DNA of 64,000 nt from Gulosibacter chungangensis (GTDB taxonomy: Bacteria > Actinomycetota > Actinomycetes > Actinomycetales > Microbacteriaceae): the NCBI RefSeq assembly GCF_008831155.1, contig NZ_WBKB01000001.1, positions 186,001 to 250,000 on the forward strand. The letters run 5' to 3'. A program made the translations under genes and the position numbers. Below, one piece after another: positions 45,063 to 54,547 of the stretch; position 1 is the first letter of the stretch; each line of letters starts with the position of its first letter. The notes under the pieces were generated by a model, which did no database searches, was not told where the DNA came from, and saw only the letters and a program-made list of their open reading frames with translations.

Positions 45063-45920
45063 ATGGCTGACATTCTGCTGATTGGGTATGGCACGATCGG
45101 GCAAGACCTCGTGTCATTGCTGGAACCGGAGATCGCGCGCGGAGAGATCCGTATTCTTGCCGCCGCGGTGCGTGACCCGCAAAAACCTCGACCCACAGCA
45201 AGCGCCGTGCCGCTCATCCACACCGATAAACTCGCGAACTACCTCCCCCAGGCCGACCTCGTCGTCGAGTGCGCGGGCGTTCCCGCCGCAATCAGCCACG
45301 GCTCGGAAGTAATCAGCGCCGGTCGAGAGATGATCCTCACGAGCGTCGGCGCGCTCGCACATCGGGATGCGCGGCTCGGCATGCTTTCCGGTCCCGGAAA
45401 GCTCACGGTCACCAACGGTGCGATCGGCGGCTTCGATCTGCTCGGCGCGGCGGCACAGGCAGGTGGCATTGCGGAGATTTCAATCCAAACCTCAAAACTC
45501 GCGGCTTCGCTCGTGCGGCCCTGGATGACGCAGGCCGAGCGGGCGCGGTTACAAGACCTCACACCAACGGACGAAGCGTTCGTGCTGTTTGATGGGAACC
45601 CGACGGACGCGATTGAAAAGTTTCCGGCGAATGTGAATGTCGCGGTCGCGCTTGCCTGGGCTACCCGGGAGCTTTTACCTGCCGACGCGCCCGGCGCGGA
45701 ACAGTCGCAAGCATTCGAGCGAGCTTTGGCACAGGTGCGGGTGCGCATCCTGGCCGACCCGAACGCGAGGCTGAGTCTGCACGTGATTCGTGCATCCGGC
45801 CCGGCAGGGACCTATGAGTTCTCGCTCGAGAACGCACCTTCGCCGTCGAATCCGCGCACGAGTGGCTTGACTGCGATGTCGGTGGCTCGTGACGTACGCG
45901 AGTCAATCTTGCGCTGCTAA
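45063..45920 (+). CDS. Aspartate dehydrogenase-like protein
   Basis: 285 residues. N-terminal Rossmann domain (LLIGYGTIGQDLVSLLEPE), VECAGVPAAISHGSEVI, then an aspartate-dehydrogenase-type C-terminal domain (GAIGGFDLLGAAAQAGG; FPANVNVAVALAWATRE). In characterised members this makes iminoaspartate for NAD synthesis; no nadA or nadC gene is adjacent, so the role is open. Confidence 0.82.
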   Translation: MADILLIGYGTIGQDLVSLLEPEIARGEIRILAAAVRDPQKPRPTASAVPLIHTDKLANYLPQADLVVECAGVPAAISHGSEVISAGREMILTSVGALAHRDARLGMLSGPGKLTVTNGAIGGFDLLGAAAQAGGIAEISIQTSKLAASLVRPWMTQAERARLQDLTPTDEAFVLFDGNPTDAIEKFPANVNVAVALAWATRELLPADAPGAEQSQAFERALAQVRVRILADPNARLSLHVIRASGPAGTYEFSLENAPSPSNPRTSGLTAMSVARDVRESILRC

Positions 45921-46196
45921 CAAAAGTCGCGGTTACAGAAATGCAATATCCCGGGTAGTGTTGCTATCAATGCGAAATTCCCCGGTTGTGGTTTTGTAGA
46001 AAATCCGGCAAATTCGCAAAGTTTTGACGATGGATGGGGACCACATCGTTCCTGAGTAACCCGTTCATCTCTGTCAACAATCTCGAGATCGTGCGCTAAG
46101 CGACGACGCGACGCGCGACTCCATCAGCTTCGCGGTGGCAAATCACCGTGGAAAACAGAACCGCATACGTGGTTCAGCACAACGAAGGAAAAAAAT
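45921..46196 (+). promoter_or_regulatory. Long upstream region of the cold-shock gene
   Basis: 276 bp without a gene before cspA. A long 5' leader is usual for cold-shock mRNAs and may fold with temperature. A GAAGGAAAAAAAT ribosome binding site ends it. No firm promoter hexamers identified. Confidence 0.45.
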
Positions 46197-46400
46197 ATGC
46201 CAACTGGCACCGTCAAATGGTTCAACTCGGACAAGGGCTACGGCTTCATTGCTCCCGACGACGGCTCGGCCGACCTCTTCGCGCACTACAGCGAGATCGA
46301 GGGTCGTGGACACCGCAACCTTGAAGAAAACCAGAAGGTCGAATTCGACACCGAGCAGGGCCAGAAGGGCCCCCAGGCTACGAACATTCGCGGCCTCTAA
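46197..46400 (+). CDS. cspA: Cold-shock protein
   Basis: 67 residues. A single OB-fold RNA/DNA chaperone: [20 protein letters not shown] contains RNP1, and [10 protein letters not shown] contains RNP2. Starts at ATG 46197. Ends transcription at the hairpin about 75 bp downstream. Confidence 0.97.
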   Translation: MPTGTVKWFNSDKGYGFIAPDDGSADLFAHYSEIEGRGHRNLEENQKVEFDTEQGQKGPQATNIRGL

Positions 46401-46473
46401 GTCGAACACGGTCTGACGCGCTCAGTGGCAATTCGTTTCTGACCTCGTCAACACGTCCACCTTCGGGTGGTGC

Positions 46474-46501
46474 GGCGGTCAACTTTTCGGAGTTGACCGC
46501 C
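46474..46501 (+). terminator. Terminator after cspA
   Basis: GGCGGTCAACT (46474-46484) and AGTTGACCGCC (46491-46501), an 11-bp perfect stem with loop TTTCGG, followed by GTTGTGGTTT. Confidence 0.85.
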
Positions 46502-46740
46502 GTTGTGGTTTCCGGCGCCGCGAACAGTTCCGAGCCCCGGGCCGCGACCCGTTCGCTGACCCGTTCGTAATACAATGCAGCGATTTCGCGGTTTCTTGCC
46601 CGGAACATCCCCCGCTGAGAATTTGGCGTGTAACTCTTCGTTATACAGCTACCGCTGGAGCGAGGTTTGCACCAAAGTAGACACAGAACTCCGAACCATC
46701 GCCTCATTCGAGGCTTCGGCCACCACTACGGAACAGTGCT
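46502..46740 (+). promoter_or_regulatory. Upstream region of the flavin reductase gene
   Basis: About 240 bp with no gene seen. It has a short direct repeat (GACCCGTTCG at 46547 and 46558, 11 bp apart) and AT-rich stretches near 46,565 and 46,620-46,640 that could hold the promoter. Confidence 0.35.
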
Positions 46741-47328
46741 ATGTCTATGACCCAAGTAATCCGACCGCCATACCTGAAGGGCAGCGTCACGGAAGATGAC
46801 TTCCGCTCGCCAGAGCAAGCATCGGCGGATGAATTCAAGAACGTCTTCCGGAACCACCCGGGTGGCGTCGCGCTGATCACCGCCGACGACGGGAACGGTC
46901 CGGTTGCGCTGACCGCGACCTCGGTGTTCTCAATTTCGGTTGACCCACCGCTGTTGGGTTTCTCGGCTTCCGCAATCTCCTCAAGCACGCCAACGCTCCT
47001 GCAGGCTGACACGGTCGTGGTGCACTTCCTTACTGATGAAAACCTCGCCGTTGCCAAGCTCGGTGCGACCAGCGGCATTGACCGCTTCGCCGACACCAGC
47101 ATTTGGGGGCGCCTGGAAACTGGGGAACCCTATTTCCACGGTGTGAAGACCTGGGTTCGCGGCGAAATCGTCTCGCGTCTCGAGACCGCGGGCGGCATCC
47201 TGCACGTGGTTCGCGGGCTGAGCACCTCCATTGCTGAGGGTCCGGCGGAAGACGACTCAAACCCAATCGCCTACGTGAACCGCACCTGGCACGCACTCAC
47301 GCAGGGCTCTTCACTGCCCGCAAACTAA
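46741..47328 (+). CDS. Flavin reductase domain protein
   Basis: 195 residues. A split-barrel FMN-binding reductase: FRNHPGGVALITADDGNGPVAL, TSVFSISVDPPLLGFSAS, NLAVAKLGA and IAYVNRTWHAL. Such proteins supply reduced flavin to two-component monooxygenases or reduce FMN directly; no oxygenase is adjacent. Start at ATG 46741 or ATG 46747. The stop overlaps the convergent FHA gene by four bases. Confidence 0.87.
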   Translation: MSMTQVIRPPYLKGSVTEDDFRSPEQASADEFKNVFRNHPGGVALITADDGNGPVALTATSVFSISVDPPLLGFSASAISSSTPTLLQADTVVVHFLTDENLAVAKLGATSGIDRFADTSIWGRLETGEPYFHGVKTWVRGEIVSRLETAGGILHVVRGLSTSIAEGPAEDDSNPIAYVNRTWHALTQGSSLPAN

Positions 47329-47909
47329 TCTGTCTGTGATCCGGCCTCCCGCGCGCGGGCGATCTTTTCTTGGTCTATCGCGCCGGTGTGAGCGTCCCGG
47401 TAGTCCGGTGGCGCATCCTGCCGCGATTGCTTAGAGCCTTCACCACCTTCGCGCCCACCAAAGGGGCGACCGTGGTCGGCGTATTCAGCACGCTGGAAGG
47501 AGAAGGCGTGCGGACCGATTCGAAATTCCGAACCGTGGCGCAGCCGAGCGCCCTTGGGCGCGTCATCAAAGGGTGATTCTTCTCCCGCACTTGAAGTGTG
47601 GGTCTCCCCCTGCGAATCGAGCACATACTCATCCGTATGCGTGTGGGAGATCGTCGCGTGGTGCGGCAAGAGGCCTTCCAACACGATGTCGCAATCGGCT
47701 GAGGAACCCAGGGTGACGACTTCACGATTGATCGGATAGACCGGCGGGCCAGCCGGATCTTCCACACCGATCATCACGATCCGCGGTTCGCCCGCACCGT
47801 AAGTACTGTGGGTTGTCGGCCCGCGACCATAGTGCGGCGGTTCCCGGTGCAAAATATTGGGAAGATCTGGGTGACGGCGTGGGTTGACACCGCTGTCATG
47901 GTCAGTCAT
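47325..47909 (-). CDS. FHA-domain protein
   Basis: 194 residues. The FHA-like core (about residues 55-130) has NREVVTLGSSADCDIVLEGL, LPHHATISHTHTDEYVLDS and GARLRHGSEFRIGPHAFSFQR, with the Gly-Ser and Ser/His phosphothreonine-binding positions recognisable. Flanking ~50 residues on each side are hydrophilic and disordered. No kinase or phosphatase gene is adjacent. ATG 47909 is preceded by GAGGTGTC. Confidence 0.8.
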   Translation of the reverse strand: MTDHDSGVNPRRHPDLPNILHREPPHYGRGPTTHSTYGAGEPRIVMIGVEDPAGPPVYPINREVVTLGSSADCDIVLEGLLPHHATISHTHTDEYVLDSQGETHTSSAGEESPFDDAPKGARLRHGSEFRIGPHAFSFQRAEYADHGRPFGGREGGEGSKQSRQDAPPDYRDAHTGAIDQEKIARAREAGSQTD

Positions 47910-48225
47910 CGTTGACACCTCTTTTCGCGGCCGTGATTGCTGCTGCATCACGAATTCGCATCCCGTCGGGGTCTGCGGGGTTGGGCCCCGAATCTTTACT
48001 CCACGGTAGAACTTCAGTCGTAAGGCTGGCTCAAAGTTCGGCCTCGACTTCCCGCGGGATTGCTAGCTCAATTAATTGTGAAGAATCCCTTCGAATGTGC
48101 TGTTTTGTCCGACTTTGTCACCAATAACCAAGCCTTCGCGCCTTTCTCGCGTTGATGACGATAAAATCGAAGAAATCACTGCACGCTGCCGCGATTCCCT
48201 TCTTTTCCGTTCATGGAGTTCCGCA
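47910..48225. promoter_or_regulatory. Intergenic region between the FHA and LacI-type genes
   Basis: 316 bp, no gene seen. CAATTAATTG (48069-48078) is a perfect 10-bp palindrome, and the sequence around 48,095-48,170 is AT-rich; autoregulation by the LacI-type protein through this site is a guess. Confidence 0.3.
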
Positions 48226-49227
48226 ATGTCCCCTCTCGGTCGAATGACGCTCAAGGAACTCGCAACGATGGCTGGTGTGACTCCTTCCACAGTGTCGCGC
48301 GTGCTCAACGACCCAGCCGGGACGGGCACGAAGTGGGCAAGCCCCGAGACGGCCCAGCGCATCCTCGATCTCGCGCGCGAAACGGGTTACGCGAAAAATC
48401 CACACGCCGCCTCCCTACGCACCAAACGTTCGGGCCTACTCGGCATCGTGTTCCCACGACTTAATGACTACGTCTATTCATCGATGTACGAGGGTGTTGA
48501 TGAGGCCGCGACCGCTAACGGCTATTTCGCAATGGTCACCACGACGCATGAGGACCCGGAGCTGCGTGATATTCGGGTCCGGCAGCTCGTGGAGCGTCGG
48601 GTTGATGGCATCGTCCTGAGCGATGCCCAATTGGATGACCCGGTTGTCGAAGACCTGCGGGCCCGCGACTTCCCAATCGTCGTGCTGAACCGGCGCTCCG
48701 GTCTCGCGGTCTCTTGCGTCACGGATGACTACCGCGGCGGTTATCTCATGGGAGAGCACTTCATCCAGCAGGGATACGAATCCATCGCCATCATCGCCGC
48801 CAGCAACTTGATTTCCACCAGCGTGGATCGTCGCGATGGCTGTCTCGCCGCCCTGCGCGACCGCGATTTCGATACCGACAGCGTACGCGTCGTGCACGAA
48901 GGCTTCACCGTGGAAAGTGGCGCCCGGGCAATGACGAAACTCCTCGAGTCAGAGACCGCTCCGCGAGCGGTATTCGCGGTGAACGATGCCTCCGCGCTCG
49001 GTGCTATCGGAGTGATCCGCGAGCGCGGGCTGCGCATCCCCGACGATATTGCTGTGGCGGGCTATAACGATACCCCGATCGCACGTGCCCTAACCCTGAC
49101 CACGGTCACCACGCCCCTACACGAGATGGGGAAGGAATCGGTGAAGCTGCTCGATAAACTGCTTCGCAAACAGCAGCCCGAATCCGTCCTGCTGCCGGTG
49201 AGATTGACGGTTCGCGACAGCGCCTAG
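48226..49227 (+). CDS. LacI family transcriptional regulator
   Basis: 333 residues. N-terminal HTH MTLKELATMAGVTPSTVSRVLNDP with hinge AKNPHAASLRTKRSGLLGIV, then a periplasmic-binding-like effector domain (VNDASALGAIGVIRERG, IAVAGYNDTPIA). ATG 48226 has GGAG seven bases upstream; ATG 48244 is an alternative. The effector is probably a sugar, but no sugar genes are adjacent. Confidence 0.93.
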   Translation: MSPLGRMTLKELATMAGVTPSTVSRVLNDPAGTGTKWASPETAQRILDLARETGYAKNPHAASLRTKRSGLLGIVFPRLNDYVYSSMYEGVDEAATANGYFAMVTTTHEDPELRDIRVRQLVERRVDGIVLSDAQLDDPVVEDLRARDFPIVVLNRRSGLAVSCVTDDYRGGYLMGEHFIQQGYESIAIIAASNLISTSVDRRDGCLAALRDRDFDTDSVRVVHEGFTVESGARAMTKLLESETAPRAVFAVNDASALGAIGVIRERGLRIPDDIAVAGYNDTPIARALTLTTVTTPLHEMGKESVKLLDKLLRKQQPESVLLPVRLTVRDSA

Positions 49228-49240
49228 GCCAGCAACCTGC

Positions 49241-49930
49241 CTAGACCAGCTGCCGCGTCTTGATTTGCCCATCCACTAGGTTCACCTCTCGGTGCAGGTG
49301 CGGTAGGTGCACGAGGTCGTGGGTCACCAGCAGCGTCGCGGTGTTGAGGCGATCCGTCAGTTCAAGGATGAGCTGGATGATTTGCTCACCGCGGGCCTGG
49401 TCGAGCGCGCTGGTGGGTTCGTCCACGAGCAGCACGCTGGGATTGTTCATGAGCGCGCGGGCAATATTTACGCGCTGTCGCTGCCCGCCGGAGAGCTGGT
49501 GCGGTCGTTTCTCGAGGTGCTCACCGAGCCCCACCGCGTTGAGCAGTTCCACGGCTCGGGCCGCGGTTTCCCGCCTGGTGCTGCGGCGGCCGCGCCCGCC
49601 GAGTTCATTCGTCACGCAGAGTTGCTCGACGGCCGTGAGGGCGGGGAGCAAGTTCGACTGCTGAAATACGATGCCAATACGCTCGCGTCGCAGGGCGGTG
49701 GCTTCGTCTCGGCTAAGTCCGGTCACATCAATACCGTCAATAGCGACGCGTCCGGATGTGGGCCGGATGAGCGTGGCCGCGACCGCGAGCAGGCTGGATT
49801 TACCGCTGCCGCTGGGCCCGGTGATTGCGGTCACGGTGCCAGGATGCGCGGTCAGCGAGACCTCGTCGAGTGCGGTGATCGTCGAGTCGCCATCGGGAAA
49901 GCGGAGGCTGATCTGGTCGAGGGTAAGCAT
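49241..49930 (-). CDS. ABC transporter ATP-binding protein (MacB/LolD type)
   Basis: 229 residues. Walker A GPSGSGKSS, Q-loop VFQQSNLLPALTA, signature LSGGQRQRVNIARAL, Walker B VLLVDEPTSALD, and H-loop LVTHDLVHLP. CAGGAG precedes ATG 49930. Paired with the FtsX-like permease just upstream; together they form a lipid/peptide exporter or envelope-stress machine. Confidence 0.95.
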   Translation of the reverse strand: MLTLDQISLRFPDGDSTITALDEVSLTAHPGTVTAITGPSGSGKSSLLAVAATLIRPTSGRVAIDGIDVTGLSRDEATALRRERIGIVFQQSNLLPALTAVEQLCVTNELGGRGRRSTRRETAARAVELLNAVGLGEHLEKRPHQLSGGQRQRVNIARALMNNPSVLLVDEPTSALDQARGEQIIQLILELTDRLNTATLLVTHDLVHLPHLHREVNLVDGQIKTRQLV

Positions 49931-49956
49931 TTTGAACTCCTGAACGATGGTGGGAT

Positions 49957-51045
49957 TTAGCGGCTGCTGCCGAGTGCGGTGAGGGGATCGACGCGGGTCA
50001 CTGAGCGCACCGCGAATCCCGCACCCCCTAACCCGAGCAGGGTCATGATGACCGCTGGCACGAGGGTGGTCAGCGGTGAGAACACGAAGGGCAGTGCCTG
50101 GCTTGCCAATAGGCCCAAGCCGGTGACTACGAGCATCCCGATGCCGATTCCCGCGAGGAGGACGATAAGCGCCTGCCCGAGCGAATCGCGCACGAGTGAG
50201 GATGTGCTCGCGCCGAGTGCTTTGAGTACCGCGACGTCTCCCCGACGCTGCATGGTCCATACGGTGAAGAACGCACCGATCACGAGGCCGGAGATCCCGA
50301 ACAGCATCCCGACCATCAGTAGGAGCGAACCGATTTCGGATTTGAAGGAGCTCAAGGCCATGAGCGTCCCAATCGTCGATTCCGAGACCGTCCCCGCCGC
50401 TGCATCCGCCGCATCCCAAGCCGCGGAGTCAAAGTCTGACCCAGTCGAGATCGCGAGGACGGTGGCGTAGGCATCGGCGTTCCCCGTGGCGGCCGCATAG
50501 GCCTGCCAATCTTCGAGGACTACCTGAGCGACCGGGGTGTGGCTGTACCACCAGTCGCCGCCGATGGCGTCGACGGTGAAGTCATGTCCGGCAACGGTGA
50601 CGGTGTCTCCCACGTCCACGCCGAGTTCCTTAGCTGCGGGGGCGGAGAGCGTCATGCCACCGGACTCGGTGGGTGCCGGCTCAAGGGAATCCGCAGCGGC
50701 CGGGGTCACCCCGAACAGCGCAATGCTGGTGCGTGCCGAGGAGGTCTCCGCGCGAGTTTGACTGATCCCGATCGGCGCCACGGCGGTGACCCCGGCGGTG
50801 TCGGACCACTGCTGTGCCTGCTCAGCCGTGACCGCAGAATCGGTGAAACTCACTTCGCCCTCCGAGGCTGGGGCAAACACCACGCGCTCCCCCGGCATTG
50901 CGAGTACGGCGGAAATATTCTGTTGCGCGAGCCCGCCGGTGAGTCCGCTCAGGAAACCGACGAGGAGAGTAATGAGCGCCACGACGGAACCGATTAGGAG
51001 GAATCGGCCGCGGGCAAAACGCAGATCGCGCAGGGCGACAAACAT
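49957..51045 (-). CDS. FtsX-like ABC transporter permease
   Basis: 362 residues. One N-terminal helix (GRFLLIGSVVALITLLVGFL), a ~200-residue extracellular domain, then three C-terminal helices (LLLMVGMLFGISGLVIGAFF, LIVLLAGIGIGMLVVTGLGLL, LVPAVIMTLLGLGGAGFAV). The MacB/DevC-type layout. ATG 51045 has AAGGAC upstream; the longer frame to 51345 is not supported. Divergent from a two-component system that probably controls it. Confidence 0.92.
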   Translation of the reverse strand: MFVALRDLRFARGRFLLIGSVVALITLLVGFLSGLTGGLAQQNISAVLAMPGERVVFAPASEGEVSFTDSAVTAEQAQQWSDTAGVTAVAPIGISQTRAETSSARTSIALFGVTPAAADSLEPAPTESGGMTLSAPAAKELGVDVGDTVTVAGHDFTVDAIGGDWWYSHTPVAQVVLEDWQAYAAATGNADAYATVLAISTGSDFDSAAWDAADAAAGTVSESTIGTLMALSSFKSEIGSLLLMVGMLFGISGLVIGAFFTVWTMQRRGDVAVLKALGASTSSLVRDSLGQALIVLLAGIGIGMLVVTGLGLLASQALPFVFSPLTTLVPAVIMTLLGLGGAGFAVRSVTRVDPLTALGSSR

Positions 51046-51210
51046 GGTGCGGTCCTTTCTGGCCACCGGGGTGGTGACGGCTTCCAGCCTCTCGAGAATT
51101 GCGCCGCGAGCCATCACGCATAGGCAGGTCGCTGCCCGACCGAAGGCACAGCTTCGCTTTCCTTCTTTTGGAGGATGCTCGGCTTTGTCCGCCTGGCTAC
51201 AGTTCGCGAT

Positions 51211-52449
51211 ATGCCTCAAGCCGCCCCTCAGTTCGCTCGCTCTTCGGCGTCCGCACGCTCCCGCGTGCACATTGCTCTCGAACTCGGGCTGGTGGTGCTC
51301 TTTGTCGGATTGATCGCACTGCCGCTGCTGCGCTCGGTGCAGCATCCTTCACCCAATAGCCTCGCGATTCAGTTGATCTGTGTGCTGATGCTCGCGCTCT
51401 TTCTCGGGCTGGGCTACCTCGTTGTGGTGTACGGGAGGGCAAGAAGGTCGGCTGACCGGATGCGATGGCTGCGCGCCCTGTGGGTCCTCGGGCTCACCTG
51501 TCTGTGGCTCATGCTGCTGTGGCTTACGGCGGATGCGGCTTGGGTCGTTTTCGCGCTCTTCTTCCTCTATCTCTACAGTTTTCCGCCGCTTCTTGGCGCG
51601 CTGGCCGTCCTCGCCTCCGCGCTCGTGACCGGAGCGACGCTGCATTTTGGTGACGGCGGTGGCTTTGCTTCCTTCGCGGGGCCGATGGTCGGTGCGGCCT
51701 TCGCGATCGTGATCGGCCTCGGATATCGCACGCTGCGGCGGGAGACCGATGCCAAGGATGAACTCATTGGCCAGCTTGCCGAAGCGCTCGAGGAGCGGGA
51801 TGCGGCGGAGCGCGAGGCCGGTGTGCTCTGGGAACGTGAGCGGCTGGGCCGGGAGATTCACGACACGGTCGCGCAGGGTCTTTCGAGCATCCAAATGCTC
51901 TTACACGCCGCCGAACAGGCCGATCCCGACAGGCCCGGAATCGAGCACATCCGCCTCGCTCGCGAAACCGCCGCCACCAACCTCGCCGAGACGCGCCGAT
52001 TCATTGAGCAGCTCTTGCCGGCGCGGCTCGAGGAGCAGGGACTCGGGCAAACGCTGCGGCGGATGGCGCAGGGCGAGTGGGCGGGTAGCGGCCTGGAGGT
52101 TCGCGTGCGGGTTGATGAGGGTCCGGACTTGCCAATGCCGGTGCAGAGTGCGCTGCTACGTATTAGTCAGGGCGCGATCGCGAATGTTCTGCAGCACGCA
52201 CAGGCGACGCTCGCGACGATCACACTGCTGCGCAATGACGAATCGCTCAGCTTCACGATCACCGATAACGGGCGCGGGTTTGATCCCTCCGCCACGAAGT
52301 TCACGCCCGGGCGCGGGTCATTCGGTCTGCAGTCGATTCGCGAACGCGTTGAGCAGCTCGGTGGCACGCTCACCATCAGTTCCGAGGCGGGCGCGGGCAC
52401 TACGCTGACCGTAACCCTCGATGCCGCGCTCACGGAAGGTTCGCTGTGA
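51211..52449 (+). CDS. Sensor histidine kinase (NarL/DesK type)
   Basis: 412 residues. Six hydrophobic segments at the N-terminus (about residues 20-170) with no large extracellular domain, then a coiled coil, HisKA_3 (ERERLGREIHDTVAQG, phospho-His) and an HATPase (ANVLQHAQATLA, ITDNGRGFDPS, GLQSIRERVEQLGG). An intramembrane-sensing kinase of the type paired with ABC exporters. An ATG at 51175 abuts GGAGG with no spacer; 51211 is preferred but uncertain. Confidence 0.9.
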   Translation: MPQAAPQFARSSASARSRVHIALELGLVVLFVGLIALPLLRSVQHPSPNSLAIQLICVLMLALFLGLGYLVVVYGRARRSADRMRWLRALWVLGLTCLWLMLLWLTADAAWVVFALFFLYLYSFPPLLGALAVLASALVTGATLHFGDGGGFASFAGPMVGAAFAIVIGLGYRTLRRETDAKDELIGQLAEALEERDAAEREAGVLWERERLGREIHDTVAQGLSSIQMLLHAAEQADPDRPGIEHIRLARETAATNLAETRRFIEQLLPARLEEQGLGQTLRRMAQGEWAGSGLEVRVRVDEGPDLPMPVQSALLRISQGAIANVLQHAQATLATITLLRNDESLSFTITDNGRGFDPSATKFTPGRGSFGLQSIRERVEQLGGTLTISSEAGAGTTLTVTLDAALTEGSL

Positions 52450-53075
52450 TCCGTCTCCTCCTTGCAGATGATCACCCCATCGTGCGCGCGGGGCTGCGAG
52501 CACTGTTCGCGCTGGAAGGGGATCTCGAAATCATCGCCGAAGCCGACACCCCCGAAGAAGCAGTGCGCCTCGCCGAGCTAGAAGGCCCGGACGTGGTGCT
52601 GATGGATCTGCAGTTCGGCCCCCACGGTGCCTCGGGCGGGGCGGATGCGACGCGCAAGATTCGCGCGCTCCGACAGCCTCCCTTTGTGCTGGTGCTTACC
52701 AATTACGACTCGGATGCGGATATCCTCGGCGCGGTCGAGGCGGGGGCAAGCGGCTATCTCCTCAAGGATGCCCCGCCAGCGGAGCTGATCGCGGCGGTGC
52801 GGGCCGCTGCCGCCGGTGAGAGTGCGCTCGCTCCGGTGATTGCTGGGCGGCTACTGGAACGGATGCGATTGCCACAGGTCTCGCTTTCGGGCCGCGAGAT
52901 CGAGGTGCTCGGGCTCGTTGCGGACGGGAACACCAATGCGGAGATCGCAAGTGCCCTGTTCCTGAGCGAAACCACGGTGAAATCGCATCTCGGGCATATC
53001 TTCACCAAGCTCGGAGTGACCACGCGTACTGCCGCGGTCGCGGAGGCTCGCGACCGCGGGATTCTGCGCGCGTAA
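52446..53075 (+). CDS. LuxR-type response regulator
   Basis: 209 residues. Receiver with acidic pocket LLADDHPIVRAG, phospho-acceptor Asp54 in VVLMDLQFG and Lys in YLLKDAPPAEL; C-terminal LuxR HTH (LSGREIEVLGLVADGNTNAE...KSHLGHIFTKLGV). Starts with GTG overlapping the kinase stop by four bases, so it is coupled to it. Probably activates the divergent ABC genes. Confidence 0.95.
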   Translation: MIRLLLADDHPIVRAGLRALFALEGDLEIIAEADTPEEAVRLAELEGPDVVLMDLQFGPHGASGGADATRKIRALRQPPFVLVLTNYDSDADILGAVEAGASGYLLKDAPPAELIAAVRAAAAGESALAPVIAGRLLERMRLPQVSLSGREIEVLGLVADGNTNAEIASALFLSETTVKSHLGHIFTKLGVTTRTAAVAEARDRGILRA

Positions 53076-53102
53076 CGCCCCGGAGCATTAGGACTCGGCG
53101 CT

Positions 53103-53172
53103 GGCTGCCGGGCACTGACTGCTGGGCACCGCCTGCCAGACATCGACTGTCGAGCACTGACTGCCGGAGACT
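53103..53172. repeat. Five imperfect tandem copies of a 14-bp repeat
   Basis: Units of 14 bp at 53103, 53117, 53131, 53145 and 53159, consensus near GACTGCCGGGCACT. Sits 28 bp after the response regulator stop and about 120 bp before mshA. Copy-number variation between strains would be expected. Confidence 0.8.
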
Positions 53173-53296
53173 GACAAATGAACGACTTTGTCACACCTAG
53201 CAGTCGGGAGCAATTTCGTGCCGAACATTATGCGCTGCGCGTAACCTTGCGCCTTCCGACTCGGTATTCGCGCTGCCTACCGGGTAACGTCGAACC

Positions 53297-54547
53297 ATGA
53301 CTCTCGCCGACAGCGCGGCATCGCCGCTGTGCATCGCATTCGTGGTGCTCCACACTTCGCCCATTGACGAGCCCGGAACGAAGGACGCTGGCGGCATGAA
53401 CGTCGTCGTGCGCGCGCAAGCCGAAGAGCTCGCAAAACTCGGCCATCGAGTGGAACTGATCACCCGCCGGCAAGACACCACCTCCCGCGCCCTCAGCGAG
53501 CTGGCACCGAACTTGCGACTGCACATCCTCGATGCCGGCCCCGCCGAGACCATCGAAAAGGGCGACCACGAGCTGTACATTGACGAGTTCCGCGAGCAAC
53601 TCAGGCCCCTGCTGGAGGAACTGGACGTCGATGTCATTCACGGCGAGCACTGGTTCTCTGGCATCGCCGCGCTGCCCCTCGCTCGGGAGCTCGAGGTGCC
53701 GCTCGTACAGAGCTTCCATTCCATTGCGGCGAAGGACTCCTCTCCGCTAGCCGACGGTGAGCGCGCCGAATCTCCGGGCCGTCTGGCCGGTGAAGCCATG
53801 CTCGCCAAGGAGTCGGACGCACTCGTCGTCATTAGCGATGCCGAACGGCACACTGCTGTCTCCCGGCTCGGCGCCAACCCCGAGCACGTCAAGATCGTGC
53901 CGCCGGGCGTGGACCACGACCTGTTCTACCCGGCCGAGCACAGCGACGCGAACACCTCGCGACGCAAGCGGCTGATTTCTGCCGGGCGCCTGCATCCACT
54001 CAAGGGTTTCGACCTCATCATTGAAGCCCTCGCACTCATCGACGAGCAGATCCGGCCGCTGCTGGTGATTGTCGGTTCCGCGCCGCCCGACTCCACGGCT
54101 TACGAGACTTCGCTGCACGAGGCCGTCGAGCGGCTCGGGCTTGCCGATGACGTACTCTTCGTGGGCCCGAAGACCCGCGCCCCGCTCGCCGAGGAGCTCC
54201 GCGCGAGCGATATTGCCCTCATGCCCTCCCACTCGGAAACCTTTGGGCTCGTCTCGCTCGAATCTGCGTCAAGCGGGTTGCCGGTGATCGCGTACCGTTC
54301 CGGTGGGTTGCAAGAGTCGGTGCTCGATGGTGTGACGGGACTCCTCGTTGACTCGCGTGACCCCGCAGAATGGGCCGCGACCATCACGCGACTGCTCACC
54401 GATGAAGCGCTCACCCGCAAGCTCAGCGAGCAGGCTCGACAGCATGCCCTCGAAATGACCTGGCAGGCTTCGGCCGAACAGCTCCTCGCGGTCTATCGCG
54501 AACTGACCGCCGCATCCTTCGACACCGTGGATGCCGCGCATGAGTGA
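53297..54547 (+). CDS. mshA: D-inositol-3-phosphate glycosyltransferase (mycothiol step 1)
   Basis: 416 residues. GT4, GT-B fold. FVVLHTSPIDEPGTKDAGGM and NVVVRAQAEELAKLGH match MshA; HGEHWFSG, PPGVDHDLFYP, ISAGRLHPLKGFDLI and the EX7E-like SHSETFGLVSLESASSG follow. Transfers GlcNAc from UDP-GlcNAc to inositol 3-phosphate. The adjacent deacetylase supports the assignment. The start is ATG 53297. Confidence 0.85.
   Translation: MTLADSAASPLCIAFVVLHTSPIDEPGTKDAGGMNVVVRAQAEELAKLGHRVELITRRQDTTSRALSELAPNLRLHILDAGPAETIEKGDHELYIDEFREQLRPLLEELDVDVIHGEHWFSGIAALPLARELEVPLVQSFHSIAAKDSSPLADGERAESPGRLAGEAMLAKESDALVVISDAERHTAVSRLGANPEHVKIVPPGVDHDLFYPAEHSDANTSRRKRLISAGRLHPLKGFDLIIEALALIDEQIRPLLVIVGSAPPDSTAYETSLHEAVERLGLADDVLFVGPKTRAPLAEELRASDIALMPSHSETFGLVSLESASSGLPVIAYRSGGLQESVLDGVTGLLVDSRDPAEWAATITRLLTDEALTRKLSEQARQHALEMTWQASAEQLLAVYRELTAASFDTVDAAHE

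Noticed and set aside
53103-53172. CRISPR or coding repeats in the 14-bp array
   Set aside because: Period is too short, there are no spacers and the repeat does not continue an open frame.
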